A model generated the notes under the pieces. The model was not told where the DNA came from and searched no databases. It saw nothing but the letters and a program-made list of their open reading frames with translations. Of a DNA stretch of 64,000 nucleotides, positions 43,135-55,915 are shown piece by piece. The stretch comes from Bolinopsis microptera. Taxonomy: Eukaryota; Ctenophora; Tentaculata; Lobata; Bolinopsidae. Each line of letters starts with the position of its first letter. The first letter of the stretch is position 1. Made by a program: the position numbers and the translations under genes. Location: NCBI RefSeq assembly GCF_026151205.1, contig NC_087077.1:20085975-20149974 (forward strand), written 5' to 3'.

Positions 43135-43299
43135 AGTGTTGAAAGTATTAAAACTTAAAAATATATAATATTAATATTAAACATGTTTTGTAAGCTATTG
43201 TATGTTGTCATGTTGAGTTACTGTGAGTAATTGTATAGATAACTTTATCTAGGATGGCCCAGCGGTACAGGGGACAATAGAAGGTCAATAGGATGATAT

Positions 43300-46200
43300 A
43301 TGGGTGAAAGCTCCAAACGAAAACAACCCAAAACCTGGGAAATAGTAATCAGTGGAACTTGGCCAAAACAGTTTGTGGAGAAACTAAGAGAACGAAACAA
43401 CAGAGAGACAGCCCCCTATGAGGACATCTTTAATAGCTGTAAGTAGTTTTAGTTAATCTATCACGTGATAAGGTGAGTGGTTATAAACGCATCGTATGAT
43501 TCATAATGTCAGCCCCATTACTGCCATTAGGAAAAATTGGATTCCCGCCATGGGAATATCATTGTTCTAAAATGCAGTAGATAAAATGTACCATAATATA
43601 TATTTTACGTAATGTAATAACATAATATGATAAAATTATATATCACATAATATATATAATATATATTTAACATTTCTACAGTCGCGTCGCTGTACAGTAC
43701 ACTAGAGCAGTACAGAGGAAAGATAAAGAAGTTAGACTATGAGAATCTCAGGAGACAGGAGGATATTAAGAGTATTATAAACGATCCTGGCAAGAAACTC
43801 ACAGAAAATGACAAGAACTTTCTATCTCTTCAGCAGGTGGGCAGGCAGTGATTTTAAATTAAAATTTAGATATTAAAGTATCAATTAACAGTATTATTTA
43901 ACAACTACTTAGCTTAGTAGATATACTATAGTATTACTACTTCAACTACATAGCTTTATTAGGCAAGATATTGTAGATTAGGGAATGTGCCTCTAATTGT
44001 GTGTATAATTGCTTTGAGATGATTAAGTGGAGGCTAGAAGGAGACTGAGCTAATAACTATGTAAATAACCATATTTGTCAGGAGAATATTCAGCTAATAA
44101 GACAGCATGAGAACACGCAGAGAGAGATGCTGAGAATGGCTATGAAGGTTAAGGATGTGGGCAGTAAAGAGACTCAGATCATTAACTTGGATGGGAAGTG
44201 CTTCCGTCTAGAGCAGGAAAATGGTACTCCTCTTCATCATTATTTTCAAATTCATTGTTTAATTGAGAATGACTTCTTCAATCATCCCTCACTGCCCATA
44301 TAATCCATTCCGCTACAAATATGGAAATTATATTAACTACAATGTTTTCAGGTGTGCTGAGAGACGAGTTTACAACTCTGCAACTAATGTGTAGAAAACT
44401 AGAGGAGGACAACAAGAATCTACTGATGGAGAACCAGCACATGCTGGAGAAAATACTTCTCCACAAAAAGGAGGAGGCGGATGTAGTGAACATGCACAAC
44501 GACACAATGAAAAAGTTAGTATGGTTTTACAATATCACCTTAACAAGGCATTTATCACGTGTTTTTACTAATACTGAACAAACCATCCAATTAATTACTG
44601 ATTGGAAACATTTTACATAACTTGTCCCTGTTAAGTTCTACATAATATATTATCCAGGGCTCAGGCCCTAAATTTATAGCATGATTTTCAACACCCTCTT
44701 TAGTTAGTTCAACTCACTCTTTCACTCAGGTTAAAAGAGCACCAGATGTTCTACGAATTAGAAAGTGCAAGAAAAGAAGATAACAACTCGCCCGAACAAT
44801 CGTATGTAACATGTTATATGATATATCATTGGGGTCTGCATGTAAAGGTGTTCACTCCTTATATGGGTATCACGTGTTCACTCCTTATATGGGTATCACG
44901 TGTTCACTCCGCCATTCTTTTTATTACATGTCGGCACTTTCTCTGAAAATAGTTGTTATTTCAGTTTGTTAAGTGTTAATCACACGACTAACCTTTCTCA
45001 AGTTGATATTTTATCGCTTCCCCGCAGCCGGTAGGCCTTTCTGTCACAGTTATATAAAACGTTTGTATCAATAGTGTCAGGATGATTTAGTGATTCTAAT
45101 AAAACAATGGAATGCTGAAAATCTGCTCATCAACTTTATCACAACCACAAAGATGCCATCTCACACCTCATATAAAACATCCTTAAGATCATAAGGTTTG
45201 GAATAAGGAGCCTAATGTAAACATGTGTTTAGTTTGGGTGGAATATCGAATAGTGGTGCCGGGGGGCGTGCTGGACTATTCTCTCGTTTATTCCGCAAAT
45301 CTGAGTCTGAGAGCGAGGACCACGAATCAAGGCACAGTTCGTAAGTTACCTGTTATCAAGCTGTGTCTCATTGAACCACACGTGCTGTGACGTCATCACA
45401 CGTGCTGTGACGTCACCACACGTGCTGTGACGTCATCACACGTGCTGTGACCTGTTATTCAGCTGTGTCTCATTGAACCTGGGTTATTCTTTAGTTGATT
45501 AGGCATGGTCTATTAACCTAAACATATTACATACCTACCTTTACCTAGAGTCTGGTATGACCCATTTTCCTTTATCCAGTAGGCAGCATGTGTTTGTGAT
45601 TTTAGTGTACTGATTCTAATACTTTTTGTTGTAACGGACATTGTGCCTTCTTCGCTGATTGCAGTGCGTGTGGGCGATGGAAAGATGATGGTTTATTTTG
45701 AATAGTGAAAAATATTCTAGTTATTGATTGGTTGTTACAAAGTTGCAAAGTATTCATTACTAAATGTTTATTATCAGTGTTTCATCACGCTGCAGACTCT
45801 ACTCTGGACCTGCTATCATACCAAGCCAAGTTACCAACAAAGTGGTGGGATATATTATCATTTTATTGTTTTTACAATTTTTTCCATTTCACCCTTTTGA
45901 AAAAAGGCAATAGTGAAAGGTTACGAATGGACGTTTTTTTTGCAGAAAAACGTGGATTTTGGAGATTGCTGTAGGTGGGTCTGAACATGTCGTGGGTACT
46001 TCCGTATGTTACCATGCAACGAAAAAGTTGCGCGCGCGAGGATTGCTTGCGGAGATGTGATGTATAGATAGCCTGTGATCTATGAATGCGCGGCGCGACT
46101 GTGTTTTAATGTATAGTATACGATGTAATGTATAATATTAGGTTATAAGCCCGATTTGTACGTGGCACGCGTAGTGTATTGATGTGTACACGAGTATAGT

Positions 46201-48545
46201 TTACCTTTGCTTACAATCTAAATTCTTTGCTTTACAAGTTAACTTTACGTTCTTTGGCAATTGAACTGAATTTCGAGTGTTTCCTGTACTTAATGCACAA
46301 TTTATCAATATTATTATCATGAAGATTGAAGTGAGCTGATTGGAGCTTATACTTAAATTTATAGTAAATGTGGAATGGAAATCTAGCGTCCGCCAAAACG
46401 AAACAACGGGCGCAATTCTTGTTCATTTCCAATCAGATTAATATTATAGTTTTAATCTTACTGGAAAATCATTACACATTTTCAGGAGCAACATTCGAGC
46501 GAGTTATACTCGTTAGCCTTCAGTTATCAAGGGACCATGTTTGCTACCGGAGGTGCAGATAAATGTGTCAAGTTATGGAGATCCAGTAATCGTTAGTTAT
46601 AATTATTTTACAGTTTTAAGAGGGCTTCCAACTGATACTTTTAGAGCAGGTGCACATCATAGGCTATAAATTTTAGTTCTAAGACTTTCTCCACTTCCGG
46701 CTGTACGATTGCTAAATAATTGTTTATTTCAGTGCCAAATGTTGATAGTATCAGCACCTTGACTGGGTGCAATGCTGGAGTTATGAGTATTGACATTGAC
46801 GAACGGGTTAGTGAGATATGGATTTGACTGTTAACAGTATAAACTAGCAGCCAGCCTTGCGTACTTCTGATTGCCACTATCTGACACACTGACAAATGTT
46901 GTCTGCGTAGCGCGCGCTGCCAAAGTAGTATTTAAATTTTCATGGCAAGTAGTTAGGTTACGCGTGTTTATTCTGCGCACGGTGCGCGCCACCGATACAA
47001 ATTGAAATTTATCTCTTAATGTACACGTATTTACTCGCTGCTAATAGATTAATTTCTCGATCCAATTCCTAACTAAAACAATCACTTTAAATCGACTATT
47101 TCTGAAACTACTGGTAGAAAATTTTAGCTCAGAACCAGAATTCCTGGTTTGAAACCTCCTGGCCTCACAGGACCTTGAGATGAAACTATTCCATCCAGGA
47201 TCAATACGTGGTGGCAGGATCAAACGACTCAGCAGTTAGAATGTGGCAAGTGGCTGGTGGGCAAATCCGCTCCACTTTCATGGGACACGACAACAAGATT
47301 TACTGCGTCAAATTCTACAGCCACTCTCAGAAAATAGTGTCTGGAAGTCATGATAGGACCCTGAGGTTGTGGGACGTCAGAACTAACAAAAGTAAGATTT
47401 AGTCTGATCACGTGTTCTCCTTATATGGGCATCACGTGTTGATTGTATTGTATATCATACCTACAAGTTCACCACCAAATTCCATTGCTTAGAAATCACT
47501 TAAACCTGCTACATAATTACTGTCCTCTTCAGATGTACGGACGATATTTGCTCGGTCAAGTTGTCACGATCTCGCTGTGCTTAGTGAACAAGGGTAAGTG
47601 AGTGGTGCACCCCCCCCCCCCCCCCCCCCCCCGGTGTTAACTCAATGTAAAACTTACTTATGTAACACTTAACAAAATATCCATTTTTAGGGGGCTCTGT
47701 TCCGTAGCTCACCTTGCTACGGCACGCGATGCCCATATAAGGAGAACACGTGATTGCTGCTTTCAATTACTTTACTTAATTTACTTGTCCACTGAGTTAG
47801 ACAGCACCTTATTAAACAGATTAACTATTTGTGGACGACATATTTTGATAAATCAAGGTGCAATTCTAGCCAGTATTAGGTTAGGTTTATAATTTATTGT
47901 TAAGTATTATAGTATTGTATTTGGTATGTCCACGAAGACACGAAATTTAAACTTAAATGTAACTTAATTCAGTACGGACATTGTGAGTGGTCACTTCGAC
48001 AAACGCTTGAGGTTCTGGGATGAGAGACAGGACACATCTTCCTTTGAAATGCTCCTAGACGGTCGGATAACAAGCCTGGACCTGAGCGGATGTGGAAAGT
48101 ACCTCGCATGTAGTTGCAAGGTATAAAATAGTCTTATCATAGAAAATATCACTACAATATAAGAACTTCATTTTATCTAAATATAGTTGACATTATATAT
48201 TATATTATATATTTTTCGTCATTAAACGATTTCTGTCCCCTTCAGGACGCGTCCACGATAAAGTTCATAGACCTCAAACTAAGACAAGCGATAGCGACCT
48301 TCACAGCAGATGGGCTAAGAATGGGGGAACACACACGCTGTTCCTTCAGCCCAGACGGACAGTACATAGCATGTGGTTCTACAGACGGCAACATATTCGT
48401 CTGGAACACGCGCACTCTTAAGAGAGAGGAGGTCCCTAAAATGCACAGCTCAGCGGTTCCGGTTGTTAAGTGGCACCCCATGGGTCAAGCCTTTATCAGT
48501 CTGGAGAAGAGCAAGAAGTTCTACGTGTGGTCAGATCTGTCATGA
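43300..48545 (+). CDS. ATG16L1: ATG16L1, autophagy conjugation scaffold with WD40 propeller
   Basis: Thirteen exons: 43300-43438, 43682-43836, 44082-44223, 44352-44514, 44730-44801, 45233-45340, 45796-45844, 46486-46591, 46733-46806, 47199-47391, 47533-47593, 47973-48120 and 48246-48545. Phases agree and give 569 residues (human 607). Residues ~14-50 (WPKQFVEKLRERNNRETAPY) match the ATG5-binding helix, exons 2-5 form the coiled coil, and SRLFRKSESESEDHE is the linker. Residues ~277-569 are the propeller: MFATGGADKCVKLWRSS, VAGSNDSAVRMWQV, KIVSGSHDRTLRLWDVRT, SSCHDL, IVSGHFDKRLRFWD and CGSTDGNIFVWNTRT. ATG16 positions the ATG12-ATG5 ligase for LC3 lipidation on phagophore membranes. The start is 48 nt after the acceptor TTTATCTAG. 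Several introns contain the E-box/CArG motif. Confidence 0.94.
44853..44902 (+). repeat. Two copies of CTCCTTATATGGGTATCACG in ATG16L1 intron 5
   Basis: Tandem copies of the dispersed CArG/E-box motif with GGGTATC instead of GGGCATC. Confidence 0.85.
45365..45455 (+). repeat. ACACGTGCTGTGACGTCA tandem in ATG16L1 intron 6
   Basis: Four units of CACGTGCTGTGACGTCA(T/C)CA, again pairing E-box and CRE cores, between two copies of AGCTGTGTCTCATTGAACC. Confidence 0.9.
47608..47632 (+). repeat. Poly-C run in ATG16L1 intron 11
   Basis: About 23 consecutive C shortly after the exon 11 donor. Confidence 0.9.
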
Positions 48546-48698
48546 TGACACGTGATGCCCATATAAGGAGAACACGTGATCTGTCATGATGAACACGTGA
48601 TGCCCATATAAGGAGAACGCGTGATCTGTCATCATGATGTCACGTGATGCCCATATAAGGAGAACGCGTGATCTGTCATCATGAACACGTGATGCTCC
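48546..48698 (+). repeat. ~50-bp tandem of the E-box/CArG motif after the ATG16L1 stop
   Basis: Three full units and a partial one. Each has CACGTGATGCCCATATAAGG, then AGAAC(A/G)CGTGAT and CTGTCAT. They begin inside or next to the stop codon and would lie in the 3'UTR. Confidence 0.92.
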
Positions 48699-51600
48699 TC
48701 AGATATTTTTGCCTCCCTGATAGTTAGATATCTGGCCTCGTCAGCAGAGAAGCAATGTTACACACTTTTACCATTTGTTGTCATGGTTCCATCATTCATT
48801 CGAACCTCCTTTTTTAGCGGGTGCGGCGATGCACTAATGGATGTTTAGGCAGGGTTTTGTACAAAAGGTTTTCTACCGGTATATTCAGAGATTGAAAATA
48901 GAGTTGTATTCCAGCTCATTCATGTTATGATTTATGGCAACCTATGTAAATTGAGCTACGTAATTTGTATAATTTTCGTGTCCATCTAGATTCTAGACCT
49001 TGTGTGTATAATTACTCAATAAACAGTAGGTGAGTAGGAGTGAAACTGAAATGAATATTTGACTTTGTATTACCTTATATGGTAGTATTACTATGGTAAC
49101 ACTACCATATATGGTAGTATTACTATGGTAACACTACCATATCAGGTAATGTTACTTTGTATTGGTAGCACTTTATGGTGATTTTATGATTAGTACTGTC
49201 TAATGTTTCGAGTTCTAAAATAGCATAACATTGTAGTTATGATACTTTGTGATCTGCTAATTTGTTATCGTACCATGTTGACGTTGTTATGATCCGAGTA
49301 TTTCTGAGTCCCCTTTAAAATGTTCACTTCCAAGATAGCAAGAATTTTGACCTCAATAAAATGACGGAAATGTTATCTAGGTATGTTTGATACGTGGTAA
49401 TATGAACATCGCCAAATGAGTTGGCATACAATACCGGAATCGTTGACGTAAATGTTGTAAATTACCGCATGAAATGTGGCTGTATGCCATCAGGAGTTTC
49501 ACTCATAACCATTATATATCAGCTGAATACTGACAATATGTTCTTTGCATAATGCTGCGCGTTCAGCCCCAGCAACAACCAGAGTCACGAGGCTCATTCT
49601 CCAGCTGGCTCACTGCCAAACAGTTGGCGATTGTGTAATGGCTCTATATAATATTGAGGAGGCCATCACGCACTTATAGTACGCTCCCCCGCCCACAGGG
49701 CCTCTGTGGTCACGTGATCTGTGGCTAATGACACGACTGGTTTTGTCTAGTCTTCCTGCATAATCTATGTATAATTCAAGTATTCTGGCCATAATGATCG
49801 TATGCTTTGCATTTAAAAGCTATAAGCGGGCCTTTAACATCCCTACAATACATCAGTAATGAATGAGGGTTGGGCCGAGAGCTATAAAGCTATTAGTATT
49901 AGTTAATAACTACACCGTTGTCGTATTATAACGAACATTTCGGACGACGATTAACACATGTTTATTGAAAGCTTCTACAAGTTAAATCATCGTATCTCTT
50001 ATATGTTTTTAACCCAACTCCACTCAGAACATTTCGGAGCTTTTTCTAAACAATTTTCTTCGAATTGTAGGATCCTAATTTACTACAATACGATCCGTCA
50101 ACCTTGAAAGAGGGATGAAACGTATTGGTTGAAATAAAAAGTCTGTTTAACTGGCTCATCGGTAAATTTATGTACTTGAATCATTTCGGTTAGAGGTGGT
50201 GATCAAAGTAAAACAGCGGTTAAATTTTAAGTTTGAGCTCATAATTTCAAATTCAAAAGCAAGAAAGCTTGCCAGTATGTATATCAGTTATCTTTAAAGA
50301 ATCAGTTTGAGTTACCTCTCGGCATTAAATCCCTCGAAAACCCCCCTCCCCAAACCTTCACAAACATCTACTTTTTAGAATATTAAGTTATTGCCACTAT
50401 TATAAGCTCCAATCAAAGTAAGCTAATTGATACTTCATTAACAAGGTTTCTTATAAATTGCATTTCCTTTAATATCTTAAACGAAACATTGTGATCTTTA
50501 TAGCCACTTGTAAGCCCACTTAGAATACACTACCAGTACCACCTGTACGGTTTTAAGGAATAAGGATTCAATGCCGAAAGAAAAAAAAGGTCAACAAATT
50601 TAACAAATTTAAGCTTCAATCGTGATAATATTTTGTGATATGATAGTCGAGCTATTCAAGTTTAAAGGTGAACGACTGAACGAAAATGATGAACGAAAGA
50701 TAAAGAATAATTGATCATGATATGAATAAAGAGAATTCTTCTTTTGAAAACAAAACCCAGGACTTCTGGATAGCAGTGCTGTTGATATTAAATATATTGA
50801 CAAATATAATTATTTTTGTGGGATTGAACCGACTGAAAACTTAACTCGTGTTATTTTGAGTATTGAAAGAGATTTTAGAACTTTTAAATGCACAGCCCTC
50901 ACAACTACATAAGATTGCAGTAGTGATGTGCAGGGACTACGATGATTTAGAGATTGAAGGTAGTTACTTTATTAATTTAGTACTCTAATTGATGTCAAAG
51001 GGACGCTATGAGTAATTCTGGCACTGCTATGTTAGTAAAATGTTAGTATTATGAAGGCCAATGAAATGTGACTCTGGTTCAATCCCGTTTTCAAATATAG
51101 CACGAATAGTATTAAATAACTCAATGATAATCAGCGGTAAATAAATTAAAAGAATATTTATAAGGGTTGTTAAAAGAAACTGTAAAAATATTTTAGCTAA
51201 TAAAACTTCCTTTAGTGGTTGTAGATATAAATGGTTTTAGTCAAATGTTTGGACCCAATGCCCTTCATACTTCCAAAGAATGTCCATTATTAAGAAACCA
51301 GTATACTAAGGGGGCCTTCACATATTACGTAATCACTTTTTGGAAAAGATAATTTTAGACGTTGAATTAGTTTTTGTCGGAAACTCGACAAAAATTGGAT
51401 GGCTAGGTTGCTACTGGTACTAATCATAATGGACATTTTTAGAATCAGTCAGAAATCTTAAATCACACCATCATATCAAAACAAAAGTTGGATTGGTTCC
51501 ATAAATTGCTCTGAAAACGAAATATGATCGCACTGGGTAGCTTTTGCGATTTATGGAACCAAATCCGCATTGGGTCAAAAATTACCATCAGTTTAGTCGT

Positions 51601-52454
51601 TAGAAAATCAGGTTCTAAATCTCTAAAATAGCTGAATCGTCGCAAAATTACTGATTGTAAGAAATAACATTTTAATAAATACATGGAAACAACAGATACA
51701 TAGGCATCACGGGGTTAACACATAAAACATACATTAGAGTTCAAAACGCATATTTTAACTTGTTCATAGCTGTTGGAGATATCTTCATTGATTCCGTAAT
51801 CATAAAAGTAAAACTGCAATGGATGAATCAATAGCAAAAGTGCTTTTACTAAAAGAGTTCTGTCGAACTAATTCCACGTTAACAACACGATACAAATTGT
51901 ACGACATTATTTATGATTATGAATCTGTTGGATGATGATAAATCACTCTACACTGAACTGTCGCACGTGACTAAGTAACCCTCTACTCTGACCCCGACCC
52001 TAAAGAGTGTTGTAACCATGGTAACCCTAACCCAGCTCAAGCACCTGGTAAAATATCGACCCTTAAAGTTCCAGTGTAAAGTGATTTAGCACGCTCGGAA
52101 TCTGTTTGTGCGTGAGATTAAGATCAGTGCTGTCAACATAAAGTTGGCCCTCGACCAGCCATTCTTTCTCGGGGCTGGTTTGACACGTGACGACGTGACG
52201 TTGTAACCATGGTAATACGTGACGTTAACATGTAGACTTACGCTGTCGGCTGATTAAGTGCCCGACCCAACTTCAAACGACAAATGAAAAGCGACGAGAT
52301 TAGCTTGAGCACAGTTGTTCTTATCGTCTAATAAGCAAGAACTTTTTATACCTTTTATTAACAAGTCCGGCATGGTAGAATGAGCTAGAACTTTTACCAA
52401 AAGATTCAAGAAGTTCCAGATCATTCCATTAAAACCTTCCACAAAGTATTACTA
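48699..52454. other. Long gene-poor AT-rich stretch
   Basis: No gene recognised on either strand. Bases 49075-49145 hold two ~37-bp units with TATTACTATGGTAACACTAC, X-box-like. GTAACCATGGTAAC stands at ~52015, and a related TAACCATGGTAATA at ~52205. Other frames are short and lack family resemblance. Confidence 0.5.
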
Positions 52455-53874
52455 TTAGGTCAAGATTTATCTTGACCTAACTAGTCTTATAATGAAAACA
52501 TTTGAACGCCTTATTAAACAGGAACTCTTGAATAAAACAATGCATCTTCTTGATGATAGACAGCATGGATTTCTTGGAGACAGATCTTGTACCACAAATA
52601 TGATTAACTTTATTGACAGTGTCACGCTATCCCTCAATGACTGTTCGACTATAAGTGTAGACATCATTTACTTTGATTTTGCTAAAGCCTTTGATTCTGT
52701 AAATCATGATCTTATTCTTAAGAAACTTAAACTCGTCTTTAATATTGAAGGAAGGCTACTCAAATTCCTAACCAACTATCTTAGTGAACGGGAACAATGT
52801 GTTTTAGTTGATGGTAGACATTCAGAGATCAAACCTGTTTTGTCTGGAGTTCCTCAAGGCTCCGTCCTAGGTCCCATTCTATTTGTCTTATTCATAAACG
52901 ATCTTCCCATGAGATTAAGTTCAGGCACAAATTTGGTACTTTATGCTGATGACACGAAAATATGGAGTCCTATTAAATCATACAACGATTATTGCACACT
53001 TCAGAATAACATAAATGAACTTAATTCTTGGAGCATAGAAAATAAGATGCGATTCCATCCATCAAAGTGTAAAGTCCTCTCTATTCCTGGAAAGAAATTC
53101 AGCAGTAGGATATTACCTATTCCATTTATCAGATTTCAATATTTGCTCGGTAATACTCCCTTAGATTACACCAGTACGGAAACAGATCTTGGAGTCGTTA
53201 TAAATCAGGGCTTTCGTTTTGAAGAACACATAACTAAAATATTGTCCAAAGCTAACCAAAAATTTGGGCTGCTGAAACGCACTTGCTCATTTGTCCAAGA
53301 TGAGAGACGAAGAAGAAATTTATACCTTGCACTTGTTAGAAGTCAATTTGAACACTGTTCCCAAATCTGGCGTCCATTTAATAAAACACAACTAGATAAG
53401 ATGGATGCTTTTCAAAAAAGGTGTATTAAGTGGATTTTTGATGAGGAATTCACAAGCTATCAGTCCTTTGAAAACTATACTTACAAATGTCATCAATTGA
53501 AAATCCTTCCTCTCAGCAAGAGGTTTGAATTGAATGACCTGACCTTGTTTCACAAAATAGTCAATGGTGTATGCACACAAGAGCTTCCTAATTACTTACA
53601 ACTATACAAAGGAAGCACACGCTTAAGATCATGTCACCATGACAGCCTAAGTTATGTAACGACTCTTGTTCAAACACAGTGTAATAGCAGTCTCCTTAAG
53701 AAATCATTCTTTTATCGGACACATCTGCTCTGGAATAAACTTCCTCTCGAAATAAGAGACCATAGCTGTCCTGATATCTTCAAGGCCAAACTTAAGGATC
53801 ACCTATGGTCGGAAATGCTACCCACAGATCCAAACGATAGTCACGCTGAATTCTACCTGTCTGATAATGATTAG
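52455..53874 (+). mobile_element. 5'-truncated CR1/Jockey-group LINE reverse transcriptase
   Basis: An intact 460-codon frame ends at 53874, continuing a few codons upstream of its ATG 52492 (LTSLIMKTFERLIKQELL). RT blocks: DFAKAFDSVNHDLILKKL, SGVPQGSVLGPILFVLFIND, LVLYADDTKIW, RFHPSKCKVLSI, TDLGVVINQGFRFEEHI and HCSQIWRPFN. All catalytic aspartates are present (FDFAKAFD, YADD). The endonuclease half is missing. The 3' untranslated part probably reaches the A-rich AATAAAAAAAAAATC at ~54265-54280. Confidence 0.88.
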
Positions 53875-55840
53875 ATGCATCTCATTTCTCCCAATGCCAA
53901 TTCTCTAATCTAAAATAACCGATCCAAACTATTTAAGGGGTTAGGGGTGGGTTGGGTTGTGGGTTGGGTTTTTAAAAGTATTGTATGATATAATCTATTT
54001 CATTAAAAAGTTAACAAATTATTAACATTATGATATTTTATGCACGCTGTATTTTATTATTGCACAATCATCTCTATTACTATATATCTTACATTTATAT
54101 GTGTTGATTGTATGAAATGTTTTGTCAGGGACCATATTTTGTAGGTGTAATTTTTGCACGAACTACGTTCTGGTTTCCCGTCATTATAGTACATAGAAAT
54201 CACTTTTTGACCGTGTTATTTTCATGCAATTACATTGATGTATGTACTATTTTGAAAAGATTTTCAATAAAAAAAAAATCTTCAAACTAAAATTAACGCG
54301 AGATATTGACGTCTGAGCTCAAGAAATCATTTGATTTTAATTTAAAGCACTGTTTTAAAGTCGAATAATATTAATTACGTACAAGTTCAAAATCCGTTAT
54401 TTGATGGTTTCTGTGAACGGTGCGTTAAAGCGTTTTTATTAATGTTATTGCATTGTATTTGTAAGCTTTAAAGTTTCCGGCCTTACATTACAATGTTTTG
54501 CCTCGAATGAAAATCAAATATTTAAGGCCGCTTCAATGATAATTGATACTTACGTGCATTTGTAATACTGTGAATAAATGGATATTTCGCTTTTTGGATT
54601 GCAATCAAGTTTCTGGGTCAAAATGAGATAATTAATAAAATTCTCACAGATTAGAAGGAATTTGAGAATAAAAGGTTGATAGTGATTGAGGCCTATTAAT
54701 TTCGTTTATTATTTTGCCAAAGTGTTTGCAAGTTTTTAAAACTAATAGGGTCGGAAAATATAAAACTGAAATGCTGTGATTATCTGGATCGATGGAGTAT
54801 CAATATTGTATATTTTTTTCTATTTTATAGTGTATGCTATTGTTGACTTATCATAGGATTTTGAACTATCAATAACCATTACAATGACGTGATATGTACA
54901 GAATTTATGGAAATGATTTAAAGTTATTTTGGCAGTTACAAGCATGTTACAACTTACAAGTAATAGTATGCAATTGCTACCAGATTTCTATGAACCAATT
55001 TCAACAAGATCGGTAGCATTCCTGTTCTACAAATATCACGTCATTAGTACCATACAACATGTGTACCAGTACGATGAAAAACTGAAAAATAATCAATCAC
55101 TAGCATTTTTCAATTTAATTCAATGTTAAACAAATTTAATTTATCACAACCCACACCCTTAAAAATTTTCATACATTCATAAAATTTTCTGAATTCATTA
55201 CCAAAGTATTAACGAAATAATTTAGTTTTGATCGTTCCGATACGGAATCATTGTAAAATAGATTAATTTTCCTGCTCGAAATGCATCTCTTAAATTAAAT
55301 ACTGAGTTCCTAAGAAAATTAAGGAACTGTAAAATTGTAAATTGTAATAACCAAAAATTAGTTACCGAGTCACGGTCGTGATTATTAAAAGAAAAAAGGC
55401 TGACCAAAAATAATGTAGCCAATCGTGGTATATGTAATTTGTAAATAGTACATCAAATAAACGATCATGAGAATATGTCCAGTTTACGGTAAAATAATAA
55501 TTCTGCGAAGTGCATTTTTAATACTTTAAGTATATTAACCGCTAAGATCTTATGATTGATTGATTGAATTAAAATGTTGTCGTGAATGAAGAGAAATGGA
55601 GTTTGTAACCATAGTAACAAAGAAATGGAGTTTGTTTGTCATTAGAATTATGTTATTATAAAAATCAAACGAAAGTTCAAATAATGTCTTCTTTTTAGGA
55701 ATCATTGTGAAAGTTACTAAGTTTGTTAACGTTTTTCAGCCCCTTGGGTTATCTAAACAAATGTTAGCAACCAAAGTTCATCTGATTCTGAGTTACAACC
55801 CGCACACACCTGACACACATGAAAACAAGGATTAGTGAAA
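53875..55840. other. LINE 3' tail, then AT-rich spacer without genes
   Basis: 53875 to ~54290 is likely LINE 3'UTR, with repeated GGGTTGGG at ~53945-53970. The remainder has no recognisable gene. Confidence 0.45.
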
Positions 55841-55915
55841 TGTTACCTCCAGCAGTAGAGACCACTAGTATCTGAAGACTACCTCCAGCAGTAGAGACCA
55901 CTAGTATCTGAAGAT
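55841..55915 (-). repeat. ~39-bp tandem duplication at the stop codon of the BH3-like gene
   Basis: Two copies of a segment with CAGTAGAGACCACTAGTATC. The inner copy contains the gene's TAG stop, the outer lies in its 3'UTR. Confidence 0.85.

Noticed and set aside
46486-48545. WD40 exons as a POC1-like or generic WD-repeat gene
   Set aside because: The upstream exons encode an ATG5-binding helix and coiled coil in phase, and the propeller follows ATG16L1 order, including SSCHDL and SGHFDKRLRFWD.
49610-49792. 60-codon minus-strand frame
   Set aside because: Ordinary chance frame without domain, splice sites or neighbours to support it.
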